A stretch of 64,000 nucleotides of DNA from Amycolatopsis sp. cg9 (GCF_041346945.1 NZ_CP166850.1:9532501-9596500), one strand, 5' to 3'. Shown: positions 49,978-58,359, counted from the stretch's first letter. Numbers and translations are program-made. Notes: a model not told the origin generated them from the sequence alone.

Positions 49978-50026
49978 GCGCCGACCGTAGCCACGGCGGG
50001 GACGGGCTGTCGTGCGGTTTTCCCGG

Positions 50027-51868
50027 TTACCGCAGGTCCGCCCGGCCCGCCGACGGCACGTGCTCGCCGCCGGCCGGGGACGGGTGTGTCGTTGCCGGCG
50101 CCGGGATGCCCGTCAGCGGGATCGACGCCGACGTGCGCGCCAGGTCCAGGGTCACCCGGCCCGGCTGGGCGGGGCCGCGGATGAAGCTGCCGTCCGTGCC
50201 GCCGATGATCAGCGCCAGTGCGTGCCCACGCGGCACCACGTGGTCGGTCGAAGCCAGCCGGAACGTCATCGGGTACGCCGTGCCCGGCGTCAGCGGGCGT
50301 TCCTGGGACAGGGAAGCGTAGTTCGCGAGGTCCGCCCAGCCCCGGCTGAGGATCGTGTAGTTCACCTTCTTCACGTCCGCCGACGCGATCCGGTAGCAGG
50401 CGTCGTCCCCGGCCGCCGACGATCCCCAGCAGTTCTCGGTCGTCCCGGTCTTGATCCCCTCGCCGCTGCCGGCGAAGTTGCGGATCGTCGCCGGGCCGAG
50501 GTCCACGAGCAGCGCGGACAGCCGGGCCGACGTCGTGCTCGGCGTCGCGGTCACGGTGAGCGTCGTGGTCCCGGACACCTGGACGTCCGACGTCAGCGCC
50601 CCGGTCGAGTAGGTCAGCGCGGCGCTGCCCGGGTTCGTCACCCAGGTGTCCTCGCCCAGGTTCGGGTTGTCGGTGAAGGACGCGGTACCGGACGCCGGCG
50701 CCGTGCCCAGCGTGCCGGACGCCCCCGGCCGCAACGTCGTCGCGACGGCGTTCGCGGCCGGGTAGGCGCTCTGGTCCACCCACTGGTCCGGCTGCCGCTC
50801 GACGCTCGCCTGCGGCCCGTTCTGGACGCCGTTGTCGACGCCGAGCAGGTAGTGGTCGAACCACCGGTGCAGCAGGTCGACCCAGTCCGCGCGCCGGTAG
50901 TCGAACGGGTCGACGTGCCCGGTCTGCGCCAGCCAGATCTTCTTCTCGACGTTCAGCCCGCGCCACCACTGTCCGAAGTGGATGGTTTTGACGTTCAGGT
51001 CGTTGACGCCGTGGGAAAGCAGCACGCTGGCGCGCACGTTGCCCGCGTTCTTGACGTAGTCCCGGTCGGCCCACAGCGGCCCGTAGTCGCCGTTCGCCGT
51101 CGCGCCCTGGGTGAGGACCTGGTTCTGCGCCGAGCAGTTCTGCCCGGAGTTGCGGGCTTCGACGGTCTGCGCGAGGCCCGCCGGGTTGAACCCGAACGTC
51201 GCGCCGTCGGAGCGGTAGTAGTCGTACCAGGAGCTGATCGCCGAGATCGGCACGATGGTCTTGAGCCCGGCGACGCCGGTCGCCGCGACGCCGTTGGCGA
51301 TCGTCCCGTCGTAGGACTTCCCGATCATCCCGACGTTCCCGGTGCTCCAGGCCGCCGTCACCGCACTGCCGCCGGTCTTCGCGCTGTAGCCGGTGGCGCG
51401 GCCGTTGAGCCAGTCGACGACCTTGCGCGCCGAGTCGACGTCCGAAGCGCCGCCGACGTCCGCGCAGCCCGCCGAGCGGTTGGTGCCGGCCAGGTCGACG
51501 AGCACGACCGCGTAGCCGCGCGGCACGAAGTAGTTGTCGTAGAACAGCGGGAACTTCACCGGCCTGCCGGCGCTGTCGTAGCTCTTGAGCTCGCTCTCGT
51601 TGCCGCGCCCGCAGCACGAGTAGTACGGGCTGGCGTCCATGATCACCGGCACGCGCGAGGTCGCGCCGGACGGGCGCACGACGTCCGCGGCGACGCGGTC
51701 GGAGCGACCGTCACCGTCGCCGTCGCGGCCGATGTCGACCCAGACGGTCTCCCGGATCGCCGACGCGTAGTCGTAGACGGGTTCACTCCCCGCGGGAGCC
51801 GCGGCCGCCGGGGCCACCGCGCCGGACAGGAGCACCGCGAGGATTCCGCACACCACTCCGAGTCGCAT
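50027..51868 (-). CDS. Secreted S15/CocE-type hydrolase (X-Pro dipeptidyl-peptidase-like)
   Basis: 613 residues. A Sec signal (RLGVVCGILAVLLSGAVAPAAAA) is followed by an alpha/beta-hydrolase domain with the nucleophile Ser in MIGKSYDGTIAN, an Asp in LSHGVNDLNV and the His in AQTGHVDPFDY. The C-terminal 200 residues form the jelly-roll domain (PGTAYPMTFRLASTDHVVPRGHALALII) of the S15/CocE/NonD group. It probably releases X-Pro dipeptides or hydrolyses esters outside the cell. I start at ATG 51868, directly before the signal; the longer frame to 51967 belongs to the divergent region. Confidence 0.87.
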   Translation of the reverse strand: MRLGVVCGILAVLLSGAVAPAAAAPAGSEPVYDYASAIRETVWVDIGRDGDGDGRSDRVAADVVRPSGATSRVPVIMDASPYYSCCGRGNESELKSYDSAGRPVKFPLFYDNYFVPRGYAVVLVDLAGTNRSAGCADVGGASDVDSARKVVDWLNGRATGYSAKTGGSAVTAAWSTGNVGMIGKSYDGTIANGVAATGVAGLKTIVPISAISSWYDYYRSDGATFGFNPAGLAQTVEARNSGQNCSAQNQVLTQGATANGDYGPLWADRDYVKNAGNVRASVLLSHGVNDLNVKTIHFGQWWRGLNVEKKIWLAQTGHVDPFDYRRADWVDLLHRWFDHYLLGVDNGVQNGPQASVERQPDQWVDQSAYPAANAVATTLRPGASGTLGTAPASGTASFTDNPNLGEDTWVTNPGSAALTYSTGALTSDVQVSGTTTLTVTATPSTTSARLSALLVDLGPATIRNFAGSGEGIKTGTTENCWGSSAAGDDACYRIASADVKKVNYTILSRGWADLANYASLSQERPLTPGTAYPMTFRLASTDHVVPRGHALALIIGGTDGSFIRGPAQPGRVTLDLARTSASIPLTGIPAPATTHPSPAGGEHVPSAGRADLR

Positions 51869-51935
51869 GCCCGTCACGCTAGCGAGCCGGGGAACGCGCG
51901 CACCACGGCGGAAAGTCGGGGGTACGTTGGCGGTC

Positions 51936-52775
51936 GTGACGGAGTCCCTGCCCGCCGTGAGCCGCACCGCCGTCGGCGTCGCCGCGTTGCGCGCCGCCGA
52001 GAGCCGCCGCCCGGACCGCCTGTTCGACGACCCGTACGCGGCCGCCTTCTTCGAAGCGGGCCGCTCGGCCCTGCCGGACGCGTCGCCCGGAGGACCGCAA
52101 GCCGGCCTCGGCGCGCTGTTCTACCCGCAGGTCGTGATCCGCACCCGGTTCTACGACGACCACCTGCTCGGCAGCGACTGCACGCAGGTCGTGCTGCTCG
52201 CGGCCGGGCTGGACACGCGGGCGTTCCGGCTGGCCTGGCCGGTCGGCACCCGGCTGTTCGAGCTGGACCTGCCGGAAGTGCTGGCGTTCAAGGACGGCGT
52301 GCTCGACGCGCAGAGCGCCGAACCCTCGTGCGAACGCGTCGTCGTGCCCGCGGACCTGCGCGAAGACTGGGCAGTGGAGCTGCGCGGCGCCGGGTTCGAC
52401 CCGGCCGCGCCGACCGCGTGGCTGGCCGAAGGCCTGCTGATGTACCTGACGCGCGAGGAGGCCGAGCGGCTGCTGACCACCGTCGGCGAGCTGTCGGCGC
52501 CGGGCAGCCGGCTCGCGTTCGAGCACCGGCCGGGCACACCACCGGACAGCTTGATCGCCCGCGCGAAGGCCGCCGCGGGAGGCGAGCACGTCACCTCGTT
52601 GTGGCGCGGCGGGCTCGGCGGCCGGGCACCGGCGTGGCTGGCCGCCCACGGCTGGGCGCCGTCGACGGTCACCCGCGCCGAGCTGGCCACCGCCTACGGC
52701 CGGCCGTCGGACGACGACGCGACCGCCGGCGGCTTCGTCACCGCCGTGCGGGGTCAGAGCTCGACGTTGCGGTAG
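51936..52775 (+). CDS. SAM-dependent methyltransferase (TIGR00027/LCMT type)
   Basis: 279 residues. The hallmark sequence is VSRTAVGVAALRAAESRRPDRLFDDPYA at the N-terminus, then FYDDHLLG, the SAM loop VVLLAAGLDTRAFRL, the LFELDLPEVLAFK strand and WLAEGLLMYL. These define the actinobacterial family of putative O-methyltransferases related to leucine carboxyl methyltransferase, abundant in mycobacteria. I prefer GTG 51936: a TACGTT box seven bases upstream predicts a leaderless mRNA, and the family begins near here. Earlier in-frame codons (from 51867) run into the divergent hydrolase start. It overlaps rluB by 22 bp at the 3' end. Confidence 0.87.
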   Translation: MTESLPAVSRTAVGVAALRAAESRRPDRLFDDPYAAAFFEAGRSALPDASPGGPQAGLGALFYPQVVIRTRFYDDHLLGSDCTQVVLLAAGLDTRAFRLAWPVGTRLFELDLPEVLAFKDGVLDAQSAEPSCERVVVPADLREDWAVELRGAGFDPAAPTAWLAEGLLMYLTREEAERLLTTVGELSAPGSRLAFEHRPGTPPDSLIARAKAAAGGEHVTSLWRGGLGGRAPAWLAAHGWAPSTVTRAELATAYGRPSDDDATAGGFVTAVRGQSSTLR

Positions 52776-53506
52776 AGCGCGCCGACCTCGCCCTTCGTCA
52801 GCCGCCGGATCGAGCCGACGCGCTGGTTGCCGAGCTGGACGTCGCCGACCGCGGTCCGGACCAGCTTGAGCACCGGGTGGCCGGTGTCCTTGAGCAGGCG
52901 GCGCACGATGTGCTTCTTGCCCTCGTGGATGACCAGCTCCACCAGCGACTTGCCGGAGTGCATGTCCTTCACCCGGAACTGGTCGACCTTGATGATGCCG
53001 TCCGGCAGCTCCCAGCCGTTGCGCAGCTCCTTGCCGAGCCCGCGCGGGACCAGGCCGTCGACCTCGGCGAGGTAGGTCTTGAGCACCCGGTAGGACGGGT
53101 GCATCAGCCGGTGCCCGAGGTCGCCGTCGTTGGTCAGCAGCAGCAGGCCCTCGGTGTTCTCGTCGAGCCGGCCGACGTGCACGACCCCGGGCGTCTCCTC
53201 GTACCGGCCGGCCAGGTAGTCGCCGACGCACGGGCGGCCGCGGTCGTCCGACATGGTCGAATGCACGCCCTTGGGCTTGTTCAGGGCGAGGTAGATCAGG
53301 TCGTCGCGCAGGTTCACGCGGGTGCCGTCGACGTGGATGACCGCCTCGTCCGGGTGCACCCGGCGGCCCAGCTCGGTGACGACCTCGCCGTCGACCTCGA
53401 CGCGCCCGGCGACGATGAGGTCTTCCGCCGCGCGCCGGGAGGCGACCCCGGCCTGCGACAGCACCTTCTGCAGGCGGATGCCGTCGGGGTGCTCACTGGA
53501 TGTCAT
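52754..53506 (-). CDS. rluB: 23S rRNA pseudouridine synthase (RluB/RsuA family)
   Basis: 250 residues. An S4 RNA-binding domain (IRLQKVLSQAGVASRRAAEDLI...GRVEVDG) at 8-60 is followed by the synthase domain with the catalytic Asp in VGRLDENTEGLLLLTNDG. The LALNKPKGVHSTM and KTYLAEVDG strands are conserved too. It converts a specific uridine of rRNA to pseudouridine. The start overlaps the scpB stop by 14 bp, so it is coupled to the segregation operon, as in mycobacteria. Confidence 0.93.
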   Translation of the reverse strand: MTSSEHPDGIRLQKVLSQAGVASRRAAEDLIVAGRVEVDGEVVTELGRRVHPDEAVIHVDGTRVNLRDDLIYLALNKPKGVHSTMSDDRGRPCVGDYLAGRYEETPGVVHVGRLDENTEGLLLLTNDGDLGHRLMHPSYRVLKTYLAEVDGLVPRGLGKELRNGWELPDGIIKVDQFRVKDMHSGKSLVELVIHEGKKHIVRRLLKDTGHPVLKLVRTAVGDVQLGNQRVGSIRRLTKGEVGALYRNVEL

Positions 53507-54335
53507 CGATGGTGTCCACTTCGGGTAGCAACGGAGCGATGGCGGGCAGGTCGTTCAGTGACGACAGCCCCAGTCGCTCCAGGAACAGCTCGGTCGTCAC
53601 GTACAGCGTCCCGGTCGTGTCGGGGTCGGTCCCCATCTCTTCGATGAGGCCGCGCGCGAGCAGCGTCCGGATCACGCCGTCCACGTTCACGCCGCGCACC
53701 GCGGCGACCCTGGCCCGGGTCACCGGCTGCCGGTACGCGATCACGGCGAGGCTCTCGAGCGCGGCCCGGGTCAGCTTCGACCGCTGGCCGTCCAGCAGGA
53801 GCTTCTCCACGAACGGGGCATAGACGTCCCTAGTGTAGAACCGCCACCCCTCACCGACTCGCCGCAGGTCGATCCCGGAGGTCCGGTCGGTGAACTTCTG
53901 CGCCATGGTGCGCAGCGCGACGACGATCCGCGCCTTCGGCTGCTCGAGGGTTTCGGCGAGCAGCTCCTCACTGGCGGGCGAGTCGACGACGAGCAGCAGC
54001 GACTCAAGGGCGGCCTCGAGAGCTTCGTCGGAGCTGACGTCGGGCAGCAGGCTGATGTCCCCGCTCGCGACCAGGTCGGACTCGGGGTCATCAGGCCCAG
54101 GCTCCCCCTCGGCCTCCGCACTTTCACGTGAAAGTGCGGGCTCCGGGGCGGACTCCTCGGCCACGGGCTCCACCGGCTGGCCGTCCTCGTCCACGGGCTC
54201 GCCCGACAGGGCCTCGTCCAGGGCCAGCTCCGCCGCGGCCTCCGCACTTTCACGTGAAAGTGCGGACTCCTCGGCCACGGGCTCGCCCGCCGGCGGCACC
54301 GGCGCTTCGGCCACTTCGTCGTTCTCGGGGCTCAC
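53493..54335 (-). CDS. scpB: Segregation and condensation protein B
   Basis: 280 residues. The GTG start overlaps the scpA stop (GTGA). The conserved part begins near residue 95: LEAALESLLLVVDSPASEELLAETL, GWRFYTRDVYAPFVEKLL, LTRAALESLAVIAYRQPVTRARV, RGVNVDGVIRTLLARGLIEE and TGTLYVTTELFLERLGL form the tandem winged helices that bind ScpA. The first 95 residues are an acidic, low-complexity extension that contains two in-frame copies of a dispersed palindrome, each translated as ALSRESA. ScpB with ScpA and SMC makes the bacterial condensin. Confidence 0.93.
   Translation of the reverse strand: MSPENDEVAEAPVPPAGEPVAEESALSRESAEAAAELALDEALSGEPVDEDGQPVEPVAEESAPEPALSRESAEAEGEPGPDDPESDLVASGDISLLPDVSSDEALEAALESLLLVVDSPASEELLAETLEQPKARIVVALRTMAQKFTDRTSGIDLRRVGEGWRFYTRDVYAPFVEKLLLDGQRSKLTRAALESLAVIAYRQPVTRARVAAVRGVNVDGVIRTLLARGLIEEMGTDPDTTGTLYVTTELFLERLGLSSLNDLPAIAPLLPEVDTIDDIQ
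54116..54139. repeat. Dispersed palindrome family 1, copy C, inside scpB
   Basis: Exact 20-bp core at 54118-54137 with CC/GG flanks, in frame in scpB (about residues 67-73, ALSRESA). Confidence 0.9.
54241..54266. repeat. Dispersed palindrome family 1, copy D, inside scpB
   Basis: Exact 20-bp core at 54244-54263 within a perfect 26-bp palindrome (TCC/GGA flanks), in frame in scpB at about residues 25-31, again reading ALSRESA. Confidence 0.9.
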
Positions 54336-55234
54336 CCGTACTCCTCTTCGTCTCCGGCGGCGCGGTCCAGCTCGGCCGCCGCGGAGGCTTCTTCCTTCGA
54401 GCCGCCCGTCCAGCGGACGTGCAGTTCCGCCAGTGCCTCGCTCTGCTCGAACTGGACCGACGACTCGCGGTAGAGCTCCAGCAGCGCCAGGAAGCGGGCG
54501 ACGATCTCGACCGTGTGCTCGCAGTCGTCGACCAGCTCGCCGAACGTCGCCTGGCCGCGCTCCGCCAGCATGACCCGCAGGATCCCCGCGTGCTCGCGCA
54601 CCGAGATGCGGCCCATGTGGATGTGCGCGATCGACACCGTCGGCGGCGGCTTCGGCCGGAACACCGCCACCGCGATCTCCGCGAACTTCTGCGGCGTGAC
54701 GCCCAGCATCACCTCGGGCAGCAGCCCGACGAACCGGTCCTCCAGCGCCACCGACCGCGGGTACCGCCGCAGCGCGCCCTGTTCCAGCTCGCCGAACAGC
54801 GCCGCCACCTGCTTGTACGCGCGGTACTGCAGCACGCGGGCGAAGAGCAGGTCGCGGGCTTCCAGCAACGCCAGGTCGTCTTCGCTCTCGACCTCGGCCG
54901 CGGGCAGCAGGCGCGCCGCCTTCAAGTCCAAGAGCGTGGCCGCGATGACCAGGAACTCCGTCGTCTCGTCGAGGTTCCACTCGGTGCCCAGCGCGCGCGT
55001 GTACGCGATGAAGTCGTCGGTGACCCGGTGCAGCGCCACCTCGGTGACGTCGAGCTGGTGCTGCGAGATCAGCTGCAGCAGCAGGTCGAACGGCCCTTCG
55101 AAGTTGGCCAGCCGCACCTTGAACTTCGACGTGCTCAGTTCTTCGGTGTTGACGCCTTCGGGGATCATCCCGCCGTGCACCGTCTGGTGCTCTTCGGGGA
55201 CCTGTTCCTCCGGAGCCGGTGCCGGCTCGTCCAT
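54332..55234 (-). CDS. scpA: Segregation and condensation protein A
   Basis: 300 residues. The kleisin N-terminus FKVRLANFEGPFDLLLQLISQHQLDVTEVALHRVTDDFI is standard, followed by EFLVIAATLLDLKAARLLP and the C-terminal winged helix (TVEIVARFLALLELYRESSVQFEQSEALAELHV) that contacts the SMC head. The first 36 residues are an acidic extension typical of actinobacteria. It bridges SMC and ScpB. Its ATG overlaps the stop of the RHH gene upstream (ATGA) and its stop overlaps the scpB start. Confidence 0.94.
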   Translation of the reverse strand: MDEPAPAPEEQVPEEHQTVHGGMIPEGVNTEELSTSKFKVRLANFEGPFDLLLQLISQHQLDVTEVALHRVTDDFIAYTRALGTEWNLDETTEFLVIAATLLDLKAARLLPAAEVESEDDLALLEARDLLFARVLQYRAYKQVAALFGELEQGALRRYPRSVALEDRFVGLLPEVMLGVTPQKFAEIAVAVFRPKPPPTVSIAHIHMGRISVREHAGILRVMLAERGQATFGELVDDCEHTVEIVARFLALLELYRESSVQFEQSEALAELHVRWTGGSKEEASAAAELDRAAGDEEEYG

Positions 55235-55644
55235 CAGCCCTCGGTTTCGCCGCCGTCTGAGCCGACCACCCGCAGCCGCTGCACCAGCACCGACTCCTCG
55301 CCGTTCTGGTCGAAGTCGGCCAGCAGCACCGCCACCGCTTCGCGGACCAGCCGGCCGCGGTCGACGACCAGCTCGTGCTTGGCGCGCAGCGTCAGCCGGG
55401 CCTGTTCCATGGCCACGAGCTCGTCGCCGGAGACGTACACCGTGATCTTCGCGTCGTGCTTGGTCCGTCCCGACCCGTGCGGGGCCGCGCTGCGGGCCAG
55501 CTGTTCGGTCCGGCCGGTGCCCGCGGGCTTGGCCTTCTCGGCGGGCTCCGCGGGCGCGGGCGCCTGGGGCGGGAGGTCGAGGGCGGGGCTGGAGGTGATC
55601 CTGAAGAGTTCCGACGCTCCGGGCAGGGAAGCGCGCCTGCTCAC
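55234..55644 (-). CDS. Ribbon-helix-helix-like protein between parA and scpA
   Basis: 136 residues. A Pro/Ala-rich N-terminal half is followed by HDAKITVYVSGDELVAMEQARLTLRAKHELVVDRGRLVREAVAVLLADF, a strand plus two helices in the pattern of RHH DNA-binding proteins. It sits between parA and scpA with coupled starts on both sides (GTGA with parA, ATGA with scpA), an arrangement conserved in related genomes. It may be the partner that links the ParA-like ATPase to DNA, in place of a ParB. No function has been assigned by me beyond that. Confidence 0.75.
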   Translation of the reverse strand: MSRRASLPGASELFRITSSPALDLPPQAPAPAEPAEKAKPAGTGRTEQLARSAAPHGSGRTKHDAKITVYVSGDELVAMEQARLTLRAKHELVVDRGRLVREAVAVLLADFDQNGEESVLVQRLRVVGSDGGETEG

Positions 55645-56612
55645 CGAGCGATCACCTCGCGGGCCAGCTGGCGGTACGCCGCCGCGCCGGCCGACTTGGG
55701 CGCCCAGGTCGTGATCGGCTCACCCGCGACCGTCGTCTCGGGGAACCGCACGGTGCGGTTGATGACCGTGTCGAACACGGTCTCGCCGAATGCCTCCACC
55801 ACGCGAGCCATGACCTCCTTCGAATGCAGGGTTCTCGGGTCGTACATGGTGGCGAGAATCCCGACTATGTCCAGTTTGGGGTTGAGGCGTTCCTGGACCT
55901 TCTCGATGGTGTCGATCAGGAGGGCGACGCCTCGCAGACTGAAGAACTCGCACTCCAGCGGGATGATCACGCCGTCCGCGGCGGTCAGCGCGTTCACCGT
56001 GAGCAAGCCGAGCGAGGGCTGGCAGTCCACAAGAACATAGTCGTAGTCGTTCATGACCGGACGAAGGACCCGTAACAACGTGTGCTCGCGCCCTACCTCA
56101 GCGACGAGCTGGACCTCCGCCGCGGACAGGTCGATGTTGCTCGGCAGCAGGTCAACGCCGTCGACGCGGGTTTTCATGAGCACGTCGGTCGCGCTGACCG
56201 ACCGCTCCATGATGGCGTTGTAGACCGTGTGGTCCAGTTCGTGCGGCTGGATGCCGAGGCCGACGGCGAGCGCGCCCTGCGGGTCGAAGTCGACGAGCAG
56301 CACCTTGCGGCCGTACTCGGCGAGGGCGGCACCCAGGTTGATGGTCGACGTCGTCTTGCCGACGCCGCCCTTCTGGTTGCACATCGCCATGATCTTGGCC
56401 GGGCCGTGCCTGTCCAGCGGCGCCGGGTCGGGGTGCTCGCGGATCGGGCGGCCGGTCGGGCCGATGCCCTCGAGCTTGACCTTCTTGCCGTTGCGCTCCT
56501 GCGGTTCGTCGCCTTCGTGGACCGCGGGCGTGGCGATGGTGACCTGGCTGAGGTTCGCCGCCGCCGACCCGGCGGACTCGGCCGGTACGGCCGGCTGGTT
56601 CGGTGTCGACAT
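55641..56612 (-). CDS. ParA/MinD-type ATPase of the scpAB operon
   Basis: 323 residues. The deviant Walker A is CNQKGGVGKTTSTINLGAAL near residue 80, Walker B-like VLLVDFDPQGAL and VLVDCQPSLGLLT, then VIIPLECEFFSLRG. A 65-residue acidic N-terminal extension precedes the domain. This is the Soj/ParA-like protein encoded beside scpAB in actinobacteria (Rv1708-type), distinct from the parAB locus at the origin. It probably helps position chromosome or condensin. A promoter is visible upstream. Confidence 0.9.
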   Translation of the reverse strand: MSTPNQPAVPAESAGSAAANLSQVTIATPAVHEGDEPQERNGKKVKLEGIGPTGRPIREHPDPAPLDRHGPAKIMAMCNQKGGVGKTTSTINLGAALAEYGRKVLLVDFDPQGALAVGLGIQPHELDHTVYNAIMERSVSATDVLMKTRVDGVDLLPSNIDLSAAEVQLVAEVGREHTLLRVLRPVMNDYDYVLVDCQPSLGLLTVNALTAADGVIIPLECEFFSLRGVALLIDTIEKVQERLNPKLDIVGILATMYDPRTLHSKEVMARVVEAFGETVFDTVINRTVRFPETTVAGEPITTWAPKSAGAAAYRQLAREVIAR

Positions 56613-56647
56613 GGCGCGAAAGCTCCTTGTTCGTCAGCGTCCGCCGC

Positions 56648-56677
56648 AGCCTATGCGCGGAGTCGGAGCCCCGGCAA
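56648..56677 (-). promoter_or_regulatory. Promoter of the parA-scpAB operon
   Basis: On the minus strand TTGCCG (complement of 56672-56677), an 18-bp spacer and TAGGCT (complement of 56648-56653), about 35 bp before the parA ATG. Confidence 0.5.
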
Positions 56678-56734
56678 AGCAACGCGCCGGACCCGAGGGG
56701 GCAATGTCACTCGACCGTCGGTCCAGGTTAGGAA

Positions 56735-56757
56735 GGCCCTTCGCCGTTTATAGGGCC
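56735..56757. terminator. Hairpin after xerD
   Basis: GGCCCT and AGGGCC pair around an 11-base loop directly next to the xerD stop on the minus strand. Confidence 0.45.
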
Positions 56758-56759
56758 GT

Positions 56760-57698
56760 CTAGCCCAACGCGCGCGGGTGCGCCGTGGCGTACACCTCGC
56801 GCAGGGTGTTGACCGTGACCAGCGTGTACACCTGCGTCGTCGTCACCGAGGCGTGGCCGAGCAGTTCCTGGACGACCCGGACGTCCGCGCCGCCCTCGAG
56901 CAGATGCGTGGCGAAGGAGTGGCGGAGCGTGTGCGGCGAAACGACGGCCGCGATCCCCGCGCGGCCGGCCGTGTCCTTGAGGACCTGCCACGCGCTCTGC
57001 CGCGAGAGGCGGCTGCCGCGGGCGTTGAGGAACAGCGCCGCGGTGCCCCGGCCGTGCGCGGCGAGCGCCGGCCGCGCGCGGACGGTGTAGGCGTGCAGCG
57101 CGGCGAGCGCGGGCCGCCCGATCGGGACCAGCCGCTGCTTGCCGCCCTTGCCGTCGAGCAGCACCGTGCGCTCGGCGGCGTCGACGTCGTCGAGGTCGAG
57201 GCCGACCGCCTCGGAGATCCGCGCCCCGGTCGAGTAGAGCAGCTCCAGCAGCGCCCGGTCGCGCAGCGGGCGCTCGCCGTCCGGCGGCGGGGTCTCCAGC
57301 AGCCGGAGCACGTCGTCGACCGGCAGGGCCTTGGGCAGCCGCTTCGCGGGCGTCGGCGGGCGGACCTCGCGGGCCGGGTTGTGCTCGGTGAGACCCTCGG
57401 CATGGGCGAACTTGTGCAGGCCCCGCACGGCGACCAGGGCCCGCGCGGCCGACGACGCCGCCAGCGGCTTGTGCTCCCCGTCGCCCTCCCGCAGGGCGGC
57501 GCCGAACGCCGTGACGTGCGCGGCCGTGACGTCGGCGACCTTCCCGACGCCCGCGCCGTCGAGGTGCGCGGCGTACCGGCGCAGGTCACGGGCGTAGCTG
57601 TCCAGGGTGTTGCGCGCGGTCCCGCGTTCGACGACCAGGTGGTCGAGGTACGCGGCGATCACGCCGTCCGTGCTGCCCGGGGCTGCCACGCCGGTCAC
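56760..57698 (-). CDS. xerD: Tyrosine recombinase XerD
   Basis: 312 residues. N-terminal SAM-like core-binding domain ([30 protein letters not shown]), then the catalytic domain with Arg in [13 protein letters not shown], Lys in [11 protein letters not shown], HxxR in [17 protein letters not shown], His in [13 protein letters not shown] and the nucleophile Tyr in the same segment. It resolves chromosome dimers at dif with XerC. Its place between the NUDIX gene and parA matches mycobacteria, so it is the housekeeping enzyme, not a mobile-element integrase. GTG start; no strong ribosome binding site. Confidence 0.93.
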   Translation of the reverse strand: MTGVAAPGSTDGVIAAYLDHLVVERGTARNTLDSYARDLRRYAAHLDGAGVGKVADVTAAHVTAFGAALREGDGEHKPLAASSAARALVAVRGLHKFAHAEGLTEHNPAREVRPPTPAKRLPKALPVDDVLRLLETPPPDGERPLRDRALLELLYSTGARISEAVGLDLDDVDAAERTVLLDGKGGKQRLVPIGRPALAALHAYTVRARPALAAHGRGTAALFLNARGSRLSRQSAWQVLKDTAGRAGIAAVVSPHTLRHSFATHLLEGGADVRVVQELLGHASVTTTQVYTLVTVNTLREVYATAHPRALG

Positions 57699-57755
57699 CT
57701 TAGGCCGCCCGGGGCTCGTGACCCGGCAGAAACCCCGTTCTCAGCTTCGCGCGGT

Positions 57756-57761
57756 TACCTT
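57756..57761 (+). promoter_or_regulatory. -10 box of the DUF1707/TM2 gene
   Basis: TACCTT lies seven bases before ATG 57769, predicting a leaderless transcript. No convincing -35 box. Confidence 0.4.
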
Positions 57762-57768
57762 GGATTCC

Positions 57769-58263
57769 ATGGAGTCGGACGCGCTCCGCATCGGCACCGC
57801 CGAGCGGGAGGAAGCGGCGAGGCTGCTCGCCGACCACTTCGGCATGGGCCGCATCACGCCGGACGAGTACGAGACCCGGGTGACGGACGCCTACGCGGCG
57901 GCCACGCTGGGCGACCTGCGGCCGCTGTTCCGCGACCTGCCGCCGCCGCACCCCGGCTTCTTCGGCCCGCCGCCGGTGCCGATGGCCCCGATGCCCCCGC
58001 CGATGCCGGTGTACGCGCCCCCGCCGCTGCCGGCGTACGCCCCGCAGTACTCCTACCGCTCGAAGACGGTGGCCGGGGTGCTGCAGATCGTCCTGCCGTT
58101 CGGCGTCGGCCGGTTCTACACCGGCCAGATCGGGCTGGGCGTGCTGCAGCTGTTCATCTGCATGATCACCTTCGGCTTCGGCGCGATCTGGCCGATCATC
58201 GACGGCATCGTGCTGCTGGCCAACGGCGGCCTGGACGCCGAAGGCCGCCCGCTGCGCCCCTAG
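57769..58263 (+). CDS. DUF1707 - TM2 domain membrane protein
   Basis: 164 residues. Residues 4-55 are a DUF1707 domain (LRIGTAEREEAARLLADHFGMGRITPDEYETRV), common at the N-terminus of actinobacterial membrane proteins. A Pro-rich linker of about 35 residues follows, then a TM2 domain (KTVAGVLQIVLPFGVGRFYTGQIGLGVLQLF, two helices with the G-x-FYxG turn). It is the only plus-strand gene inside the otherwise minus-strand xerD-pyrG block. Function unknown; such proteins may sense or organise the membrane. A longer open frame from 57607 is antisense to xerD. Confidence 0.85.
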   Translation: MESDALRIGTAEREEAARLLADHFGMGRITPDEYETRVTDAYAAATLGDLRPLFRDLPPPHPGFFGPPPVPMAPMPPPMPVYAPPPLPAYAPQYSYRSKTVAGVLQIVLPFGVGRFYTGQIGLGVLQLFICMITFGFGAIWPIIDGIVLLANGGLDAEGRPLRP

Positions 58264-58273
58264 CCCCGAGCAC

Positions 58274-58296
58274 CCCAATGTGGCGTTGGTTGCGTC
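58274..58296. repeat. Dispersed palindrome family 3, half copy
   Basis: CCCAATGTGGCGTTGGTTGC, one unpaired arm similar to the full hairpin 8 bp further on. Confidence 0.75.
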
Positions 58297-58303
58297 CAGC
58301 GCA

Positions 58304-58350
58304 CCCAATGTGGCGTTCGGTGCGTCTGACGCACCGAACGCCACATTGGG
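58304..58350. repeat. Dispersed palindrome family 3, full hairpin
   Basis: Two perfect 23-base arms (CCCAATGTGGCGTTCGGTGC... and its complement) around a single T, 47 bp in all. It lies between the convergent TM2 and NUDIX genes and can end both transcripts. Confidence 0.9.
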
Positions 58351-58359
58351 GCGCTTGGG

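Noticed and set aside
55641..56612. ParA as part of a plasmid partition or origin parAB locus
   Set aside because: No parB or parS is adjacent; the scpAB operon context fits the chromosomal Soj-like paralogue.
56760..57698. Tyrosine recombinase as a mobile-element integrase
   Set aside because: Context (NUDIX, parA, scpAB) and sequence fit housekeeping XerD; no attachment sites or phage genes nearby.
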